NCBI GenBank assembly: GCA_014238065.1
Contig: JABABU010000036.1
Location: forward strand, 115,684-179,683
Source: Actinomycetota bacterium
GTDB taxonomy: Bacteria > Actinomycetota > Acidimicrobiia > Acidimicrobiales > Poriferisodalaceae
Length of the DNA stretch: 64,000 bases
Direction of reading: 5' to 3'
The position numbers and the translations under genes were made by a program. Shown here in pieces: positions 17,584 through 26,368 of the stretch. Each line of letters opens with the position of its first letter. Within the stretch, counting starts at the first letter, position 1. A model generated the notes under the pieces. That model was not told where the DNA came from. It did not search any database and saw only the letters and a list, made by a program, of their open reading frames with translations.

Positions 17584-18323
17584 AGGCCTCGATGCCGACA
17601 GTGGCGACCAAGCCCTCGGCTCCGCTTTGGTTGGTGTACCGGGTGCTCGTACGCCAGGTGGCGACCAGAGCGAGAGTTGCCGCGCTCGTCGTCCTTTCAT
17701 CGTTCATGATGCTGCTCGGCTTCATCGGGGGGAACCATGATCCGACCCCAGATGACGCAGTCGGGCTCATCAGTACCCTCGGCCTCGCCGTGATCCTTCC
17801 CGTCGGTTCGTTGATCTTCGCCAGCGGCGCCATGGCAGACCTCCGTGAAGACCAGACGCTCGTCTATCTCTGGCTTCGACCGATGCGCAGTTGGGTGGTG
17901 CCACTCGCGGCGCTGCTCGCCGCGCTCACTCCTGTCCTTCCCGTGACTGTCCTGGCCGGAGCAGTGACAGCCGAGCTCACCGGGAACGAGAACTCGCTCA
18001 CTCAGGCCACCGTGCTCGCCACCGCGATGGGAGCAGTTGCCTACTGCGGTGTCTTCGTCGCGTTCGGCCTACTCGTCAGACGCACCTTGCTGTGGGGCCT
18101 GATGTACGTTCTGATCTGGGAAGGATTCATCGCAGGAGCCGGACGCGGCGCAGCCCAGTTCGCCATTCGTTCCTACACTCGATCGATTCTGTCCAGGATG
18201 ACGAAGGTCGATCTCAACCTCGCTGATTTCTCGCGAACGGCGGCTGTGGTGGTCCTCATCGCCACCGCTGCCGCGTCGATTGTTCTCGCCACCATCAGGT
18301 ATTCGCGTATGGACGTCGATTGA
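17580..18323 (+). CDS. ABC-2 type transporter permease, second copy
   Basis: This 247-residue membrane protein belongs with the second ATPase. Hydrophobic segments include AALVVLSSFMMLLGFIGG, LISTLGLAVILPVGSLIFA, ALLAALTPVLPVTVLAGA, ATAMGAVAYCGVFVAFGLLV and a final AAVVVLIATAAASIVLATI, giving about six spans. It lacks the long soluble N terminus of the first permease. ATGA overlaps at both ends (17580-17583, and TGATG at 18321-18325) show tight translational coupling with the ATPase and the binding lipoprotein. Confidence 0.82.
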   Translation: MKASMPTVATKPSAPLWLVYRVLVRQVATRARVAALVVLSSFMMLLGFIGGNHDPTPDDAVGLISTLGLAVILPVGSLIFASGAMADLREDQTLVYLWLRPMRSWVVPLAALLAALTPVLPVTVLAGAVTAELTGNENSLTQATVLATAMGAVAYCGVFVAFGLLVRRTLLWGLMYVLIWEGFIAGAGRGAAQFAIRSYTRSILSRMTKVDLNLADFSRTAAVVVLIATAAASIVLATIRYSRMDVD

Positions 18324-19918
18324 TGCAAAGACCAAGCCTTGCTGTCTCCATCATCCTCGGGTTGATTGTTTCGGCGTGCACCGGTGGAACCATCGATTCG
18401 AATCCACCGTCGACGTCGGGCCCTGCGGTGGCGACATCGGTCGACCTGCCGGTTCCACCAGGAGCGACGGTGTCGATCTCACTGGAGGAGCCCGAAGCGC
18501 TCAGCGCCCACCATGTGCTCTCGTCGGCCGCACTCGACGTCGCGGCAATGCTGCACACCGGTCTCACGACCCGCAGCAACACGGGCATCGCGGAGCCAGC
18601 GCTGGCCGCCAACTGGACCACGCTCGATCAGCGAACCTGGACTTTCAACCTCAAGCAGGGGATGCGGTTCAACGACGGAACCCCCATCACCGCGCAGTCC
18701 TTCGTCGATTCGTGGCAAGCACTGGCGATGCAGGAAACCAGGGCGCGTAACGCCTATCTCGGACTCACTGCTGGGATCAGCGGCTGGGGCGAAGTGTTGT
18801 CCGGTGAGGAAGGGCGCCTCATCGGCGCGGTTGCCATCGATTCGTTGAGCCTTCAAGTACAGCTGAACGAACCGTTCCCATGGCTCGCCGAACTTCTCGC
18901 TCACCCCGCGTTTGCACCGGTTGCAGCAAGCGAACTCGCCAATCCTGAGCTCTTCGCGCCCGTCGGTACCGGGCCGTTCCGAATCACAGAGCCATGGAAC
19001 CCTGGCCAGGTCCTCCATCTGGCCAGAGTGTGGGGCGGCGGCGGGGCTGGCTCTGTGTCGAACTATCAGATCCACTTCTCGGGATCGCCGAGACATGCCG
19101 TCGAACTGATCGAGCAGGGCATCGTCGAGTTGGCCGTCATCGGCGATGCTTTCGCTCCGACGGGCGTCGACATCCGTGAGGTCCCCACCGACACGCTGAT
19201 TTACCTCGGGTTCCCCGTGACGAGGCCACCGACCGACGAACCGGGCATCAGGCAAGGGCTGGTACACGCCATCGACCGCGAACGTATCCGCGATCAGATC
19301 ATCGGCGACACGTCCATCGTGACTGACACCTACGCACCACAGCATGCTGCGGGCGCCAACCTCCTGCTGTGTACCCGCTGCGTATACGACCCCGACGTCG
19401 CGCGCGAGTTGCTTGCCGAGATCGAACCGCCACAGAACAGCCTGTCGCTCCACGTCGTGGAGGACACGCCAGGCGAACTCTGGGCCGACGCGATCGCGAC
19501 GCTCTGGCAAGACGAACTCGGTTGGCCTGTGGCGGTGGTACGCCATTCGCTGCCGAATCTCATCGGGTTCCTCCAGGCCGGCGTGCCGGACGGCCCCTTC
19601 ATCCTCGAGTGGACCTCTGAGTACACAGGGGCCGAATCGTGGTTCGCGCACCTGTTCGACCGCTCCGGCCTCGAAGACTTCACCAGATTCAGCGACAGGA
19701 ACATCAACCGCTCACTCACAGCCCTTGCCGCCATGCCGGCGACGAGTCCGAACAGGACCTCACACCTGAAGGACATTCGGGAGGTCCTCCGCGACCGAGT
19801 ACCCACGATTCCACTCGCTGTCACGGCGAGAAGGGTCGCGTTCGCCGACAGCATTGACGGCAATTCACTCTGGAGCGGATCACACCTCGGACTCGATCAC
19901 CTCGTCTGGTTGCCCTGA
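18323..19918 (+). CDS. Peptide/solute-binding lipoprotein, SBP_bac_5 family
   Basis: This 531-residue extracytoplasmic binding protein starts with a lipoprotein signal (SIILGLIVSACTG, lipobox VSAC, acylated Cys near residue 21). The mature part has family marks: PALAANWTTLDQRTWTFNLKQ, RFNDGTPITAQSFVDSW, GTGPFRITEPWNPG and QGLVHAIDRERIRDQI. The family usually delivers oligopeptides, nickel or glycosides to Dpp/Opp importers, yet here it is fused transcriptionally to two ABC-2 exporters. ATG 18323 overlaps the preceding stop; TTG 18320 directly upstream is possible. Confidence 0.88.
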   Translation: MQRPSLAVSIILGLIVSACTGGTIDSNPPSTSGPAVATSVDLPVPPGATVSISLEEPEALSAHHVLSSAALDVAAMLHTGLTTRSNTGIAEPALAANWTTLDQRTWTFNLKQGMRFNDGTPITAQSFVDSWQALAMQETRARNAYLGLTAGISGWGEVLSGEEGRLIGAVAIDSLSLQVQLNEPFPWLAELLAHPAFAPVAASELANPELFAPVGTGPFRITEPWNPGQVLHLARVWGGGGAGSVSNYQIHFSGSPRHAVELIEQGIVELAVIGDAFAPTGVDIREVPTDTLIYLGFPVTRPPTDEPGIRQGLVHAIDRERIRDQIIGDTSIVTDTYAPQHAAGANLLLCTRCVYDPDVARELLAEIEPPQNSLSLHVVEDTPGELWADAIATLWQDELGWPVAVVRHSLPNLIGFLQAGVPDGPFILEWTSEYTGAESWFAHLFDRSGLEDFTRFSDRNINRSLTALAAMPATSPNRTSHLKDIREVLRDRVPTIPLAVTARRVAFADSIDGNSLWSGSHLGLDHLVWLP

Positions 19919-19932
19919 CGACGGCGGCGATC

Positions 19933-21846
19933 TCAGTCCGGGGTGACAATGGCGAAGCCTCGTTGGAACTGATCCAGCGCACCGAAGAACCTGGCGAGTG
20001 TCGAACCATCGCCGTCGATGACGACCCGTTCGGCTTCCAACGCCGCTCCGAACGCTTCAACGCCCCCGCCGAGAATCTCACCGAGCACTGCTCGGTTCAT
20101 GGTGACGGTGACCGCGGCGTCGGGGTCCGCCCGGCCAGGGCTGTGCACCAACGCTCGCCGCGACACGCCGAGTACGTGTTGCTCTTCGATGTCTGGGAAG
20201 ACCCAGTTCATCATGAACTCGTCGTCGCCGATCTCGTCTGCATTCAGGCGCACCCCGAGAGCATCGAACACCTGCTCGACGCTCAACGATCCGAGAAAGC
20301 CACTGATCCTTGCCGGACCGAGGTTGGGGGTTCCATGTCGAAGTTCCATGGCTCCTGTGAGATAGAAGTTCCTCCACGGTCCGGACTCGGCTTGGTAGCC
20401 CAACTGCTCGAGGGCGTCGGCCTGGAGCGACCTGGCGGCCTTGTTGTCGGGTTCGGCGAAGACGACGTGGTTCACCACCTGGGCGACCCATCGGTACTCA
20501 CCTCGCTCGAAGTACTCGCGGGCTCTGTCGAGAACGGCTTCGGCCCCGCCCATGAACTCCACGTAGCGGACGGCGGACTCGACCGGTGGCAGCGGATGAA
20601 GATTCGCGGGGTTGCCGTCGAAGAACCCGAGATAGCGCTGGTACACAGCCTTCGCGTTGTGGCTGACGGTACCGTAGTACTCGCGCACGTGTGACTGGTC
20701 GGTGAACACCGAAGGCAAGGACAGCTGCTCTGCGATCTCGAGTGGGGTGTTGCCATGGTTGGCGAGCCGCATCGTCTGGTCGTGCAACCAGCGGTAGACA
20801 TCGCGTTGTGTCTCGAGAAAGACCCGTCCGTCCTCAGCTCCCCAGCGCGGCCAATGGTGGCTCGCAAAAACGATGTCGGTGTCGTCCGCGAAGAGATCGA
20901 TCGCCTCGTTGATGTACTTCGACCAAGCAAGGGAATCTCTGACCTGGGCTCCCCGCGGCGTGTAGACGTTGTGCATGTTGTGGCTGCAGTTCTCGGCCAT
21001 GCACAGCAACCGCATGTCAGGGAAGTGGAAGTTCATTTCCGCCGGCGCCTCGGCGTCCGGCGTGTACTGGAACACGATCCTGATGCCGTCCACGACGAGC
21101 TCAGTGCCCGTTGTCTCGATGTCGACCGTCGGTGGGATGAGGCCGACAGTTCCGAGCGGTGTGGCCTTGCCGAGGCCGGCGTCGACATGACCGCGCTCGG
21201 ATCTCGGCAGGAGGCCGCCGTACATGTATGCCGACCTGCGGATCATGGCTGGTCCTGCGATGACGTTCTCCGACACCGCTTCCTTCATGAAACCTGTCGG
21301 AGCGATCACCTCGACCTCACCCGATTCGACCTGCTCCTCGGTGATGACGCCGTGCACGCCCCCGAAATGGTCGACGTGACTGTGTGTGTAGATGACGGCT
21401 TTCACGGTGCGTTGGCCGAGGTGCTCGTTCGCCAGGGCTAGAGCCGCTGCCGCGGTCTCGGCCGACGTGAGCGGATCGATGACGATCCATCCGCTGTCGG
21501 ATGCGATGAAGGTGACGTTCGACAGGTCGTAACCACGCACCTGCCACACTCCTTCCATCACCTCGAAGAGGCCGTGAACGCAGTTCAGCTGGGCCTGGCG
21601 CCACAAGCTCGGGTTCACGGTGTCCGGTGCTTCATCCTGATCGCGGATGAAGTCGTGTGCCTCGATGTTCCAGACCACTCGATCCGCTTCGTTGCCGATG
21701 AGCCCGGTCGGGTGTCGTGCGATGAGTCCTCGATTTGCTCGCTCGAAGTCGCCGTCATCATCGAAAGACAGCGCCGTAAGAGTGGTGGCGTTCAGCGCAG
21801 CGGTGAATTCGGTCGCCGGCTTCGGGGTGTCTTCATGATCTGTCAC
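19933..21846 (-). CDS. Alkyl/aryl sulfatase-like MBL-fold protein (SdsA1/BDS1 family)
   Basis: This roughly 637-residue three-domain enzyme resembles SdsA1: an N-terminal MBL domain with YTHSHVDHFGG (HxHxDH) and AENCSHNMHNVYTPRG, ASHHWPRWG later, then a helical dimerisation region (PAEFA-like part with YVEFMGGAEAVLDRAREYFERGEYRW) and an SCP2-like C-terminal domain ending at ALDQFQRGFAIVTPD. Such enzymes hydrolyse primary or secondary alkyl sulfates. The frame is open to 22044, but GTG 21846 (start VTDHEDTPKP) fits family N termini and avoids overlap with the decayed acetyltransferase. No secretion signal is evident. Confidence 0.87.
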   Translation of the reverse strand: MTDHEDTPKPATEFTAALNATTLTALSFDDDGDFERANRGLIARHPTGLIGNEADRVVWNIEAHDFIRDQDEAPDTVNPSLWRQAQLNCVHGLFEVMEGVWQVRGYDLSNVTFIASDSGWIVIDPLTSAETAAAALALANEHLGQRTVKAVIYTHSHVDHFGGVHGVITEEQVESGEVEVIAPTGFMKEAVSENVIAGPAMIRRSAYMYGGLLPRSERGHVDAGLGKATPLGTVGLIPPTVDIETTGTELVVDGIRIVFQYTPDAEAPAEMNFHFPDMRLLCMAENCSHNMHNVYTPRGAQVRDSLAWSKYINEAIDLFADDTDIVFASHHWPRWGAEDGRVFLETQRDVYRWLHDQTMRLANHGNTPLEIAEQLSLPSVFTDQSHVREYYGTVSHNAKAVYQRYLGFFDGNPANLHPLPPVESAVRYVEFMGGAEAVLDRAREYFERGEYRWVAQVVNHVVFAEPDNKAARSLQADALEQLGYQAESGPWRNFYLTGAMELRHGTPNLGPARISGFLGSLSVEQVFDALGVRLNADEIGDDEFMMNWVFPDIEEQHVLGVSRRALVHSPGRADPDAAVTVTMNRAVLGEILGGGVEAFGAALEAERVVIDGDGSTLARFFGALDQFQRGFAIVTPD

Positions 21847-21903
21847 CTGCGCATCGAACTCGCGGACAGGCACCTGGGTCAAGCCGCTCTGAAACTTTGG
21901 GCA

Positions 21904-22202
21904 ATGGCAACCGAGTCCGAGTTCATCGTCAGAGACGCGACCCCATGCGACTACGACCGGATCAACGAGATCTACAACTGGACCATCGTCGACAATCACG
22001 TCTCGTTTGACACCGAGCCATGGGACGTCGATCGTGCTCGACACCGACCACCTGGGTCGCGGGTACGGATCGATCCTGCTCGCAGCGTTGCTCCGTGGCT
22101 CTACATCTGAAGCTCGGATACCGCATCGTGGGTACGCTCACCGAGGCGGGAACGAAATGCGGCAACTACTACGACACCATGATTCTCGAGAGATGCATCT
22201 GA
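21904..22202 (+). pseudogene. Decayed GNAT (phosphinothricin-acetyltransferase-like) gene
   Basis: Three pieces of one GNAT protein lie in order but in different frames. From ATG 21904 comes an intact N terminus (FIVRDATPCDYDRINEIYNW, then SFDTEPWDVD). Around 22024-22090 comes the acetyl-CoA loop (VLDTDHLGRGYGSILLAALL). From about 22097 to the TGA at 22202 comes the C terminus (LKLGYRIVGTLTEAGTKCG, then YYDTMILER). Roughly 50 and 25 residues are missing at the two joins, compared with the usual 160-180-residue proteins. Two deletions with frame changes explain this; the protein cannot be functional as it stands. Confidence 0.75.
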
Positions 22203-22244
22203 CTCGCGGTGATGAATCCGACACGACCAGGCCAGGGGAACCAC

Positions 22245-23852
22245 ATGACCACAGCACTCTCATACGCGATCGGCTCGACCGAAAAGCCGATCCGCGACCT
22301 GACGCTCGGCGATCTGCTCGTCGAAGCGGCCGAGCACGCACCAGATCGTGTGGCGCTGGTCACGGGCGACCCGGATCCTGCAGCGCGTAGATCGTGGACC
22401 TACGCGGAGCTACTGCACCAGTCACAGAGAACAGCGCTGGCGCTCGCGGCGAGGTTCGACAAAGGCGAACGAGTCGCCATCTGGGCACCGAACATCCCGG
22501 AATGGATCATGGTCGAGTTCGGGGCGGCGATGGCCGGCGTGATCCTGGTCACTGTCAACCCGGGCTTCAGACCAGAAGAAGTCCAGTACGTGCTCTCGCA
22601 GTCCCGCGCCGCCGGAATCCTCGTGCTGCCCGACTTCAGGGGCAACCCGATGCTGAAGTCGGTCGAGATGGTGCAGCCGGAGTGTCCCGAGTTGCGCGAG
22701 ATCATTCGTTTCGACGAATGGGACGAGTTTCTGGCTTCAGGTGACGCAGCAGACGTCGAACTGCCAAAGATCGACCCGATGGATCCGGTGATGATCCAGT
22801 ACACCTCGGGCACCACCGGTTTCCCGAAAGGCGCTCTGCTGCATCACAGGGGTCTCGTCAACAACGGATCGGCAACGATCGAGCGCATGGGCATCGGCGA
22901 CGGCGCAGTTCAGGTCACGACGATGCCGCTTTTCCACACCGGCGGGTGCGTTCTGTGCGTCATCAGCGGTGTGTCGGAAGCGGTGACACAGATCCTGGTC
23001 GAAGCGTTCGAACCCGGCCTCGTACTCGATCTCATCAGCGAATACGGTGGCAATGCCCTGCTCGGCGTTCCGACGATGCTCATCGCGATGATGGAGCACC
23101 CGAACTACGAGACCTCCGACCTCTCCGCGGTCAAGGCCCTCTGCTCGGGTGGATCGACGGTGCCAAGCCCGCTCGTGAAGCAGTTCGAAGAAGGGCTCGG
23201 CGCTCCATTCACCATCGTGTATGGCCAGACCGAATGCTCGCCTGTGGCCACCATGACGAGCCCGAGCGACAGCATCGAGGACAAGGCCGACACCATCGGC
23301 CCTCCGATGCCGCACGTCGAGGTGAAGATCATCGACCCCGAGACTGGCGAAACGCTCCCGTGCGGACAGATCGGCGAACTCGTCACACGGGGGTACCACG
23401 TGATGCACGGCTACTTCGAGATGCCTGAGGCGACCGCTGAGGCCATAGACGAACACGGCTGGCTCCATACCGGCGACCTTGCCGCGATGGACGAGAGAGG
23501 CTATTGCTCCATCGAGGGGCGACTGAAGGACATGATCATTCGCGGGGGAGAGAACATCTATCCGCGCGAACTCGAAGACCTGCTGTTCGCGCACCCGAGT
23601 GTCGGCGAGGTCGCCATCGTCGGCCTACCGGATGACAAATGGGGCGAGACTGTTGGCGCGTTCGTCAAACCCGCAGCTGGTGAGACCATCAACAAGACCG
23701 CACTCTTCGAGTACATGCGCGAACACCTCGCTCCGCACAAGACACCGAAGCAGTGGTTCGAGGTCGCAGAGTGGCCGCTCACCGGATCTGGAAAGATCCA
23801 GAAATTCAAACTCGCCGAGCAGTGGAAGAAGGGCGACTGGACCGAGCTCTGA
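22245..23852 (+). CDS. AMP-forming acyl-CoA synthetase (FadD-like)
   Basis: This adenylate-forming ligase of 535 residues activates a carboxylic acid, probably a fatty acid, to its CoA thioester. Motifs are the P-loop IQYTSGTTGFPKGALL near residue 187, YGQTECSPV, HTGDLAAMDERGY with the ATP-ribose Asp, GRLKDMIIRGGENIYPRE and the C-terminal catalytic Lys in TGSGKIQKF. ATG 22245 is preferred because AGGGGAA lies 5 bases before it; in-frame ATG 22209 has no such site. It follows the decayed GNAT and is transcribed towards a convergent HAD gene. Confidence 0.9.
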   Translation: MTTALSYAIGSTEKPIRDLTLGDLLVEAAEHAPDRVALVTGDPDPAARRSWTYAELLHQSQRTALALAARFDKGERVAIWAPNIPEWIMVEFGAAMAGVILVTVNPGFRPEEVQYVLSQSRAAGILVLPDFRGNPMLKSVEMVQPECPELREIIRFDEWDEFLASGDAADVELPKIDPMDPVMIQYTSGTTGFPKGALLHHRGLVNNGSATIERMGIGDGAVQVTTMPLFHTGGCVLCVISGVSEAVTQILVEAFEPGLVLDLISEYGGNALLGVPTMLIAMMEHPNYETSDLSAVKALCSGGSTVPSPLVKQFEEGLGAPFTIVYGQTECSPVATMTSPSDSIEDKADTIGPPMPHVEVKIIDPETGETLPCGQIGELVTRGYHVMHGYFEMPEATAEAIDEHGWLHTGDLAAMDERGYCSIEGRLKDMIIRGGENIYPRELEDLLFAHPSVGEVAIVGLPDDKWGETVGAFVKPAAGETINKTALFEYMREHLAPHKTPKQWFEVAEWPLTGSGKIQKFKLAEQWKKGDWTEL

Positions 23853-23887
23853 CGATCAGCGACGGCGGCCACGTCCATGAGGCGAAG

Positions 23888-24460
23888 CTAGAGGTCGAGC
23901 ACGGCGCGCAGTGAGTGAATTCCCTCGTATAGGTGAGCATCGATCCCGAGCTCCGAAGCCGAAACGACATGACCAGCCGTGTCATCGAGGTACGTCACAT
24001 CGACCGACGCCAACCGCAACCGCCGAATGACGTGTCGGAAGACTCGATGGTCAGGCTTGGCGAAGCCGATGTCGAAGCTGTTGAACACGTAGTCGAACTC
24101 GTGATTGATGCCCAAGTCGGTCAGTTCTGAGTCGATCGCACTCGTGCCGTTGGTCAGTATTGCCGCAGGAACTCCTGTGGCCCTGGTCGCTCGAACGAGC
24201 TCGATCAGTTCCCAATCGACAACTGCAGAGGCAACCTGCCATTCGGCGGCCGCCTTTGGCGACCCAACCCGATCCCCCACCGATGCAGCCCATTCCGAGC
24301 GCGACATCTCCCCTGTCGTCGCCGGCACCACCAATTCCGGCGCAAAAGCTGTTGCCAGCAAAACACCTGGCTCGAGATCGTGATCGAGTTCGATGCGTTC
24401 GACATCAGCGGGATCGAAGTGACGGATCACACCATCGAGGTCGAGTACCAGTGCTTTCAC
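23888..24460 (-). CDS. HAD-family hydrolase
   Basis: This 190-residue haloacid-dehalogenase-like hydrolase has motif I LVLDLDGVIRHFDP at its very N terminus, motif II ILTNGTS, the motif III Lys in FAKPDHRVF and motif IV YLDDTAGHV. The small helical cap between residues 20 and 85 suggests a phosphatase or dehalogenase of subclass I. The substrate is unknown. GTG 24460 is chosen as the start because motif I begins a few residues later; the open frame extends to 24574 into non-family sequence. A TACGCT hexamer lies 7 bases upstream. Confidence 0.8.
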   Translation of the reverse strand: MKALVLDLDGVIRHFDPADVERIELDHDLEPGVLLATAFAPELVVPATTGEMSRSEWAASVGDRVGSPKAAAEWQVASAVVDWELIELVRATRATGVPAAILTNGTSAIDSELTDLGINHEFDYVFNSFDIGFAKPDHRVFRHVIRRLRLASVDVTYLDDTAGHVVSASELGIDAHLYEGIHSLRAVLDL

Positions 24461-24467
24461 TCCTGAG

Positions 24468-24473
24468 AGCGTA
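24468..24473 (-). promoter_or_regulatory. Putative -10 element for the HAD hydrolase (leaderless type)
   Basis: TACGCT on the reverse strand is 7 bases before GTG 24460. An AGGA also directly abuts the GTG, but its spacing is too short for a normal Shine-Dalgarno, which favours leaderless initiation. Confidence 0.4.
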
Positions 24474-24481
24474 CGGCGCCG

Positions 24482-24487
24482 TAACAT
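24482..24487 (+). promoter_or_regulatory. Putative -10 element for the CaiC-like ligase gene
   Basis: TAACAT lies 23 bases before GTG 24511, giving a short leader that contains GAGGAG 3 bases before the start codon. It faces the HAD promoter, 8 bases away. Confidence 0.35.
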
Positions 24488-24510
24488 GCCAAGACACGCT
24501 CGAGGAGCCC

Positions 24511-26178
24511 GTGAAGACAACGACCACCGACCACGCAAAGGTTCTCGATCGCCATCGTCGCCGGCTGGCCGCAATCGCTGCCCACAATGACATCCCGGAG
24601 AACTTCGCGGCGCTCCTGGATCATGCGGTGGCTCGACCAGGCGACACGAGCACCCTGAACTTCTTCGATCAGGGCGTCTCGCTGACCGCAGCCGAGTTTC
24701 GCGACGAGGTGTACCGACTGGCCGCGGGGCTGAGCAACATCGGAGTTGCCAAGGGAACGTTTGTGGGAGTGATGATCCCCAATCGAGTCGAGTTCCCGGT
24801 CACATGGATGGCCATCGGTGTGCTCGGAGCAGTCATGGTTCCGGTGAATCCTGTGAGCACGGGCCCTGAGCTCGATCACATATTCCTCGATACCGAGGCC
24901 ACTTATCTGATCCACCAGGCCGAGTTCACTGAAACAGTTGCGACCGCAACCGGATGGCGCGGGGCCATGTCCCCGAAGCTGGTCACCCTCGGTACCGGTC
25001 TTCTCGACGTCGATGCGGGGCTCCGAGACGCTGATCCCGATCTCACGACCTGGGAGGGTCTACGGTCAGCCGGCTCGCCAGACTTCAGGCCAGGCTACGA
25101 GGTGTCAGGCGCCGACCTGGTGAACATCCAATACACGTCGGGCAGCACAGGACTCCCGAAGGGGTGCATGCTTGCTCAGCGTTTCTGGTTGGTGATGGGA
25201 CCAGGACGCGCCATCACCTCGACGGTCGACGTCACGAGCATCCTCGCAGCTCACCCCTTTTTCTACATCGATCCGCAGTGGCACCTCACGATGGCGCTGT
25301 ACAGCGGAGCCGATCTGCATGTCGGCGAGTCGCTCTCAGCCAGCAGATACGTCGAACGCATACGCAAGTACGGCATCGAGTTCAGCCTGTTCCCCCGGCC
25401 GCTGATCGGCACGAAAGGATCTCCCGACGAGGCAGCCACGACGCTCAAGCTCGTATCTGCCATCGGAGCCGGCGCTGATGCGGTTCGCGACATCAGGGCT
25501 CGATTCGGCTGTATCTGCAACAACGCCTTCGGTATGACCGAGGTAGGAGTCGGACTGACGCTTCCTGAAGACCTCGACGACCCCGATGCCGATGGCAGCT
25601 GCGGCGTCCCCGCGTTGTACCGCGAGGCCCGTGTCGTCCGACCTGATGGAAGTGAGGCCGATGTCGGTGAGCCCGGCGAACTGTGGATGCGCGGCGACGG
25701 CATACTGCTCGGCTACCACAACCGACCAGAGGCCAACGCCGACTCCTTCGTCGATGGCTGGTTCCGCACCGGCGACCTCGCCACCATCGACGAGAAGGGT
25801 TACTACTGGATCGTTGGGCGCCTCAAGGACATGATTCGCCGCTCGAGCCAGAACATCTCTGCGCTCGAGGTCGAGCAGGTTGCGACCACAACCCCAGGCG
25901 TACAACTCGCGGCCGCCGTTGCCGTTCCCGACAGCTACAGGGGTGAAGAGGTGAAGCTCTATGTCAAGGTCGAAGAAGGGGCTGCAACCGACTCAGTAAC
26001 GCCGGAGCAGATCATCGAGGTCTGCGAGACTGCGCTCAGTCCCTACAAGGTTCCCCGTTTCATCGAGTTCGTCGATGATTTCCCGTACACGGCATCGTCG
26101 AAGATCGACAAAACAGCGCTCCTCAGGGATGTCGACGACCTTCGCGCGGTTGCCTGGGACCGCGAAGCCCAGCCATAG
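24511..26178 (+). CDS. AMP-binding acyl-CoA ligase (CaiC-like)
   Basis: This 555-residue adenylate-forming ligase differs from the neighbouring FadD-like enzyme. It has IQYTSGSTGLPKGCML, AFGMTEVGVG, RTGDLATIDEKGYYWIVGRLKDMIRR, SSQNISALEVEQ and TASSKIDKTALL with the catalytic Lys. The RRSSQNISA stretch resembles carnitine/crotonobetaine-CoA ligases and related cyclohexanecarboxylate or bile-acid ligases. The substrate is unknown. The open frame reaches 24160, overlapping the divergent HAD gene, but GTG 24511 with GAGGAG just upstream is the credible start. Confidence 0.87.
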   Translation: MKTTTTDHAKVLDRHRRRLAAIAAHNDIPENFAALLDHAVARPGDTSTLNFFDQGVSLTAAEFRDEVYRLAAGLSNIGVAKGTFVGVMIPNRVEFPVTWMAIGVLGAVMVPVNPVSTGPELDHIFLDTEATYLIHQAEFTETVATATGWRGAMSPKLVTLGTGLLDVDAGLRDADPDLTTWEGLRSAGSPDFRPGYEVSGADLVNIQYTSGSTGLPKGCMLAQRFWLVMGPGRAITSTVDVTSILAAHPFFYIDPQWHLTMALYSGADLHVGESLSASRYVERIRKYGIEFSLFPRPLIGTKGSPDEAATTLKLVSAIGAGADAVRDIRARFGCICNNAFGMTEVGVGLTLPEDLDDPDADGSCGVPALYREARVVRPDGSEADVGEPGELWMRGDGILLGYHNRPEANADSFVDGWFRTGDLATIDEKGYYWIVGRLKDMIRRSSQNISALEVEQVATTTPGVQLAAAVAVPDSYRGEEVKLYVKVEEGAATDSVTPEQIIEVCETALSPYKVPRFIEFVDDFPYTASSKIDKTALLRDVDDLRAVAWDREAQP

Positions 26179-26368
26179 CTGATGGCGTCGTGGACCGGAG
26201 ATGTCGAGCAGCATCGAAGCATTCGGCAAGGACACAACGGCGTGATGGTCACCACGGACTCGGAAGCACTAATCGCTGGGACCGTTTGGCTTCCATTCGG
26301 AGAGCGCGTCCGACGCCTCCGTCGCAGAAGTCTGGCGAGCGCACCTCGTACCGTGAAAAGGTGACGCA

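Noticed and set aside
26182..26364. 60-codon open frame between the CaiC-like ligase and the SCO6745-like gene
   Set aside because: It has no recognisable composition or motif, and its start 3 bases after the previous stop has no ribosome site; probably random.
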